NCBI GenBank assembly: GCA_001579985.1 | Contig: LRSR01000297.1 | Span: forward strand, 1-29,830 | DNA length: 29,830 bases | Origin: Hypsibius dujardini | Lineage: Eukaryota > Tardigrada > Eutardigrada > Parachela > Hypsibiidae | Direction of reading: 5' to 3' | In this document: positions 29,701 to 29,830 of the stretch, one piece after another | Position numbering within the stretch: position 1 is the first letter of the stretch | Layout: each line of letters begins with the position of its first letter | Made by a program: the position numbers and the translations under genes | Notes under the pieces: model-generated | Told to the model about the DNA's origin: nothing | The model's input: only the letters and a program-made list of their open reading frames with translations | Databases searched by the model: none

Positions 29701-29830
29701 GTGATTGACTCCCAAGCAGCTGAAGTGAAATTTAGCACGTCCTGGCGAGTTGGATTCTTGATGTTCTTGCCCTTGATCACATCTGATTTCTTCTGCATTT
29801 TTCGCCACTTATGAAATTCCTTTCTTTATG
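23660..29830 (+). CDS. M13-B: second neprilysin/ECE-like peptidase, 5' half
   Basis: Exons: 23660-23775, 24296-24693, 25117-25144, 25220-25353, 27054-27143, 27243-27631, 28485-28575, 29126-29450; all joins are GT-AG with consistent phase. Predicted type II membrane protein: 68-residue cytoplasmic tail, membrane segment (about codons 69-90), Ser/Thr-rich stalk, then the M13 N-terminal lobe with PCDDFYEHACG. The catalytic exons (HExxH and beyond) lie past the window, so activity cannot be judged. Order and lengths match M13-A closely, showing tandem duplication. Differences are a long stalk and an extra 91-nt linker exon. The final intron contains a pogo/Tigger transposon remnant. Confidence 0.88.
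24296..24693 (+). CDS. M13-B exon: membrane anchor and Ser/Thr stalk
   Basis: The acceptor GTATATAG and phase-2 join give GFVDFGDHHGSEATTTE. A CC pair followed by GTPK just before an Ile/Val-rich segment of about 22 residues suggests palmitoylation beside the membrane (inference). The ectodomain then runs about 80 residues rich in Ser, Thr and Ala, with N-glycosylation sequons NQS and NSS. The donor T|GTAAGA is phase 1. Confidence 0.85.
25117..25144 (+). CDS. M13-B micro-exon
   Basis: 28 nt between TTTGTAG and GTGAGG. Phase 1 in and phase 2 out give LGYLQKTVN then S, linking the stalk to SIEPCDDFY; this is the position of the helix before PC-DF in M13 enzymes. Confidence 0.72.
25220..25353 (+). 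CDS. M13-B exon: PCDDFYEHACG block
   Basis: Reads SSIEPCDDFYEHACGLFPQT, then PDEVMEWTGLDAIDRI. The M13 signature PCDDFYxxACG is complete. 134 nt, phase 2 to phase 1, exactly as in M13-A. Confidence 0.93.
25848..25867. repeat. Near-perfect 20-nt palindrome
   Basis: AAGGCGCAA, a two-base GT centre, then TTGCGCCTT, inside the 1,700-nt intron 25354-27053. Confidence 0.75.
26105..26846. mobile_element. Foldback / long inverted-repeat element in M13-B intron
   Basis: Outer ends match as inverted repeats: GTCAGGGGCTCGTTTAGGA (26105-26123) and its reverse complement with one change (26828-26846). Inside are three related units: unit 1 forward (26105 to about 26330), unit 2 forward (26345 to about 26600) and unit 3 reverse (about 26600-26846). 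Units 2 and 3 align along their whole length as a long inverted repeat centred near 26600. No open frame of note; a non-autonomous element. Confidence 0.8.
27054..27143 (+). CDS. M13-B exon: YYQQCLLSG block
   Basis: The phase-1 join gives TVLNNTLSQGSVLSHSRVQA, then KQYYQQCLLSG, the counterpart of M13-A 15219-15299; the Cys is conserved and one N-glycosylation sequon (NNT) is present. The donor G|GTACGT is phase 1. Confidence 0.88.
27243..27631 (+). CDS. M13-B exon: N-terminal ectodomain
   Basis: Reads GQQNILSDLFAHIVQVLPRA, then GMYHGYSMGLFHTTI and MLYLSDLIYEFGK, ending IFTFEKRL. Aligned with M13-A 15381-15763 over the full length. The donor CTG|GTAATT is phase 0. Confidence 0.9.
28485..28575 (+). 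CDS. M13-B exon: Pro/acidic linker
   Basis: The acceptor TTTTTTTGCAG and donor C|GTAAGT enclose 91 nt reading NSPRSVPAPETPDYAPEDED and DPFLLGGPAA. The low-complexity Pro/Glu/Asp content suggests a surface loop. No counterpart is seen in the M13-A intron 15764-16412. Splice phases on both sides fit. Confidence 0.78.
29126..29450 (+). CDS. M13-B exon: mid ectodomain
   Basis: The acceptor GTTTAG and phase-1 join give RIHNDPAASITPKTLGQFAN, RYTKALGM, then TLVEISDPTFFQSLVLEM. LVEISDPTFFQSL matches LVEVSDPVYYAAL of M13-A. The donor CA|GTAAGT is phase 2, as in M13-A. The next exon is outside the window. Confidence 0.87.
29610..29830 (-). mobile_element. Pogo/Tigger-type DNA transposase, C-terminal fragment
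   Basis: The minus-strand frame running in from the right edge reads KEFHKWRKMQKKSD, then TRQDVLNFTSAAWESITEEC and IKNAFFKSEI, stopping near 29610. The pattern D-xLNFIxxAWxxIxxxTIxNCFxKAGI is typical of the end of Tigger/pogo (jerky-like DDE) transposases. The rest of the element would lie beyond the window. It sits in the M13-B intron starting at 29451. Confidence 0.7.

Noticed and set aside
1-29830. Operon, CRISPR or phage-type systems
   Set aside because: The sequence is intron-rich animal DNA; repeats are microsatellites or transposons, without spacer-repeat structure or prokaryotic genes.

Overview
The window is animal nuclear DNA: short spliced exons, GT-AG introns from about 70 to 1,700 bases, a metazoan-specific ASPP gene and two membrane metallopeptidase genes. 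The many small introns and the tandem neprilysin-type genes would suit a small-genome invertebrate such as a tardigrade or another small ecdysozoan, but nothing in the sequence proves the phylum. All confident genes lie on the + strand. Exon borders were worked out by hand from splice sites, codon phase and family motifs.

Layout. 1-1566: repeat-rich non-coding DNA, probably an upstream ASPP intron. 1567-5080: the last five exons of an ASPP-family gene (apoptosis-stimulating of p53 protein / PP1 regulatory subunit 13): coiled coil, short Pro/Ser-rich middle, RVKF PP1-docking motif, ankyrin repeats and a C-terminal SH3 domain, 641 codons plus stop. Its introns are packed with CAGA/CAGG (or TGTC) tetranucleotide arrays. 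5081-12925: about 7.8 kb with no confident gene; it holds a candidate secreted-protein exon pair (7981-8346), a tRNA-like SINE candidate (about 10.79 kb) and several hairpins. 12926-22177: a near-complete M13 (neprilysin/ECE-like) peptidase gene, here M13-A, with at least 17 exons. 22178-23659: spacer with a GACA-type microsatellite and a TATA box. 23660 to the window end: the 5' half of a second M13 gene, M13-B, which runs off the window before its catalytic exons.

M13-A and M13-B share exon order, most phases and several exon lengths (for example both PC-x-DF...ACG exons are 134 nt), so they are tandem duplicates that have diverged strongly. M13-A keeps the zinc site (HEFSH plus EENAADN) and the DPHSP motif, but has lost both cysteines of one conserved disulfide and has an unresolved N-terminal exon join. 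M13-B has an added Ser/Thr-rich stalk and an extra Pro/acidic linker exon.

Mobile DNA sits in the M13 introns: a mariner-like MITE (16842-17003), a long foldback repeat (26105-26846) and the 3' end of a pogo/Tigger-type transposase on the - strand at the right edge (29610-29830). I did not find a clear new multi-gene system. The most unusual points are the paired cysteine loss and altered active-site surroundings of M13-A, its N-terminal lesion or non-standard splice, and the intronic foldback.
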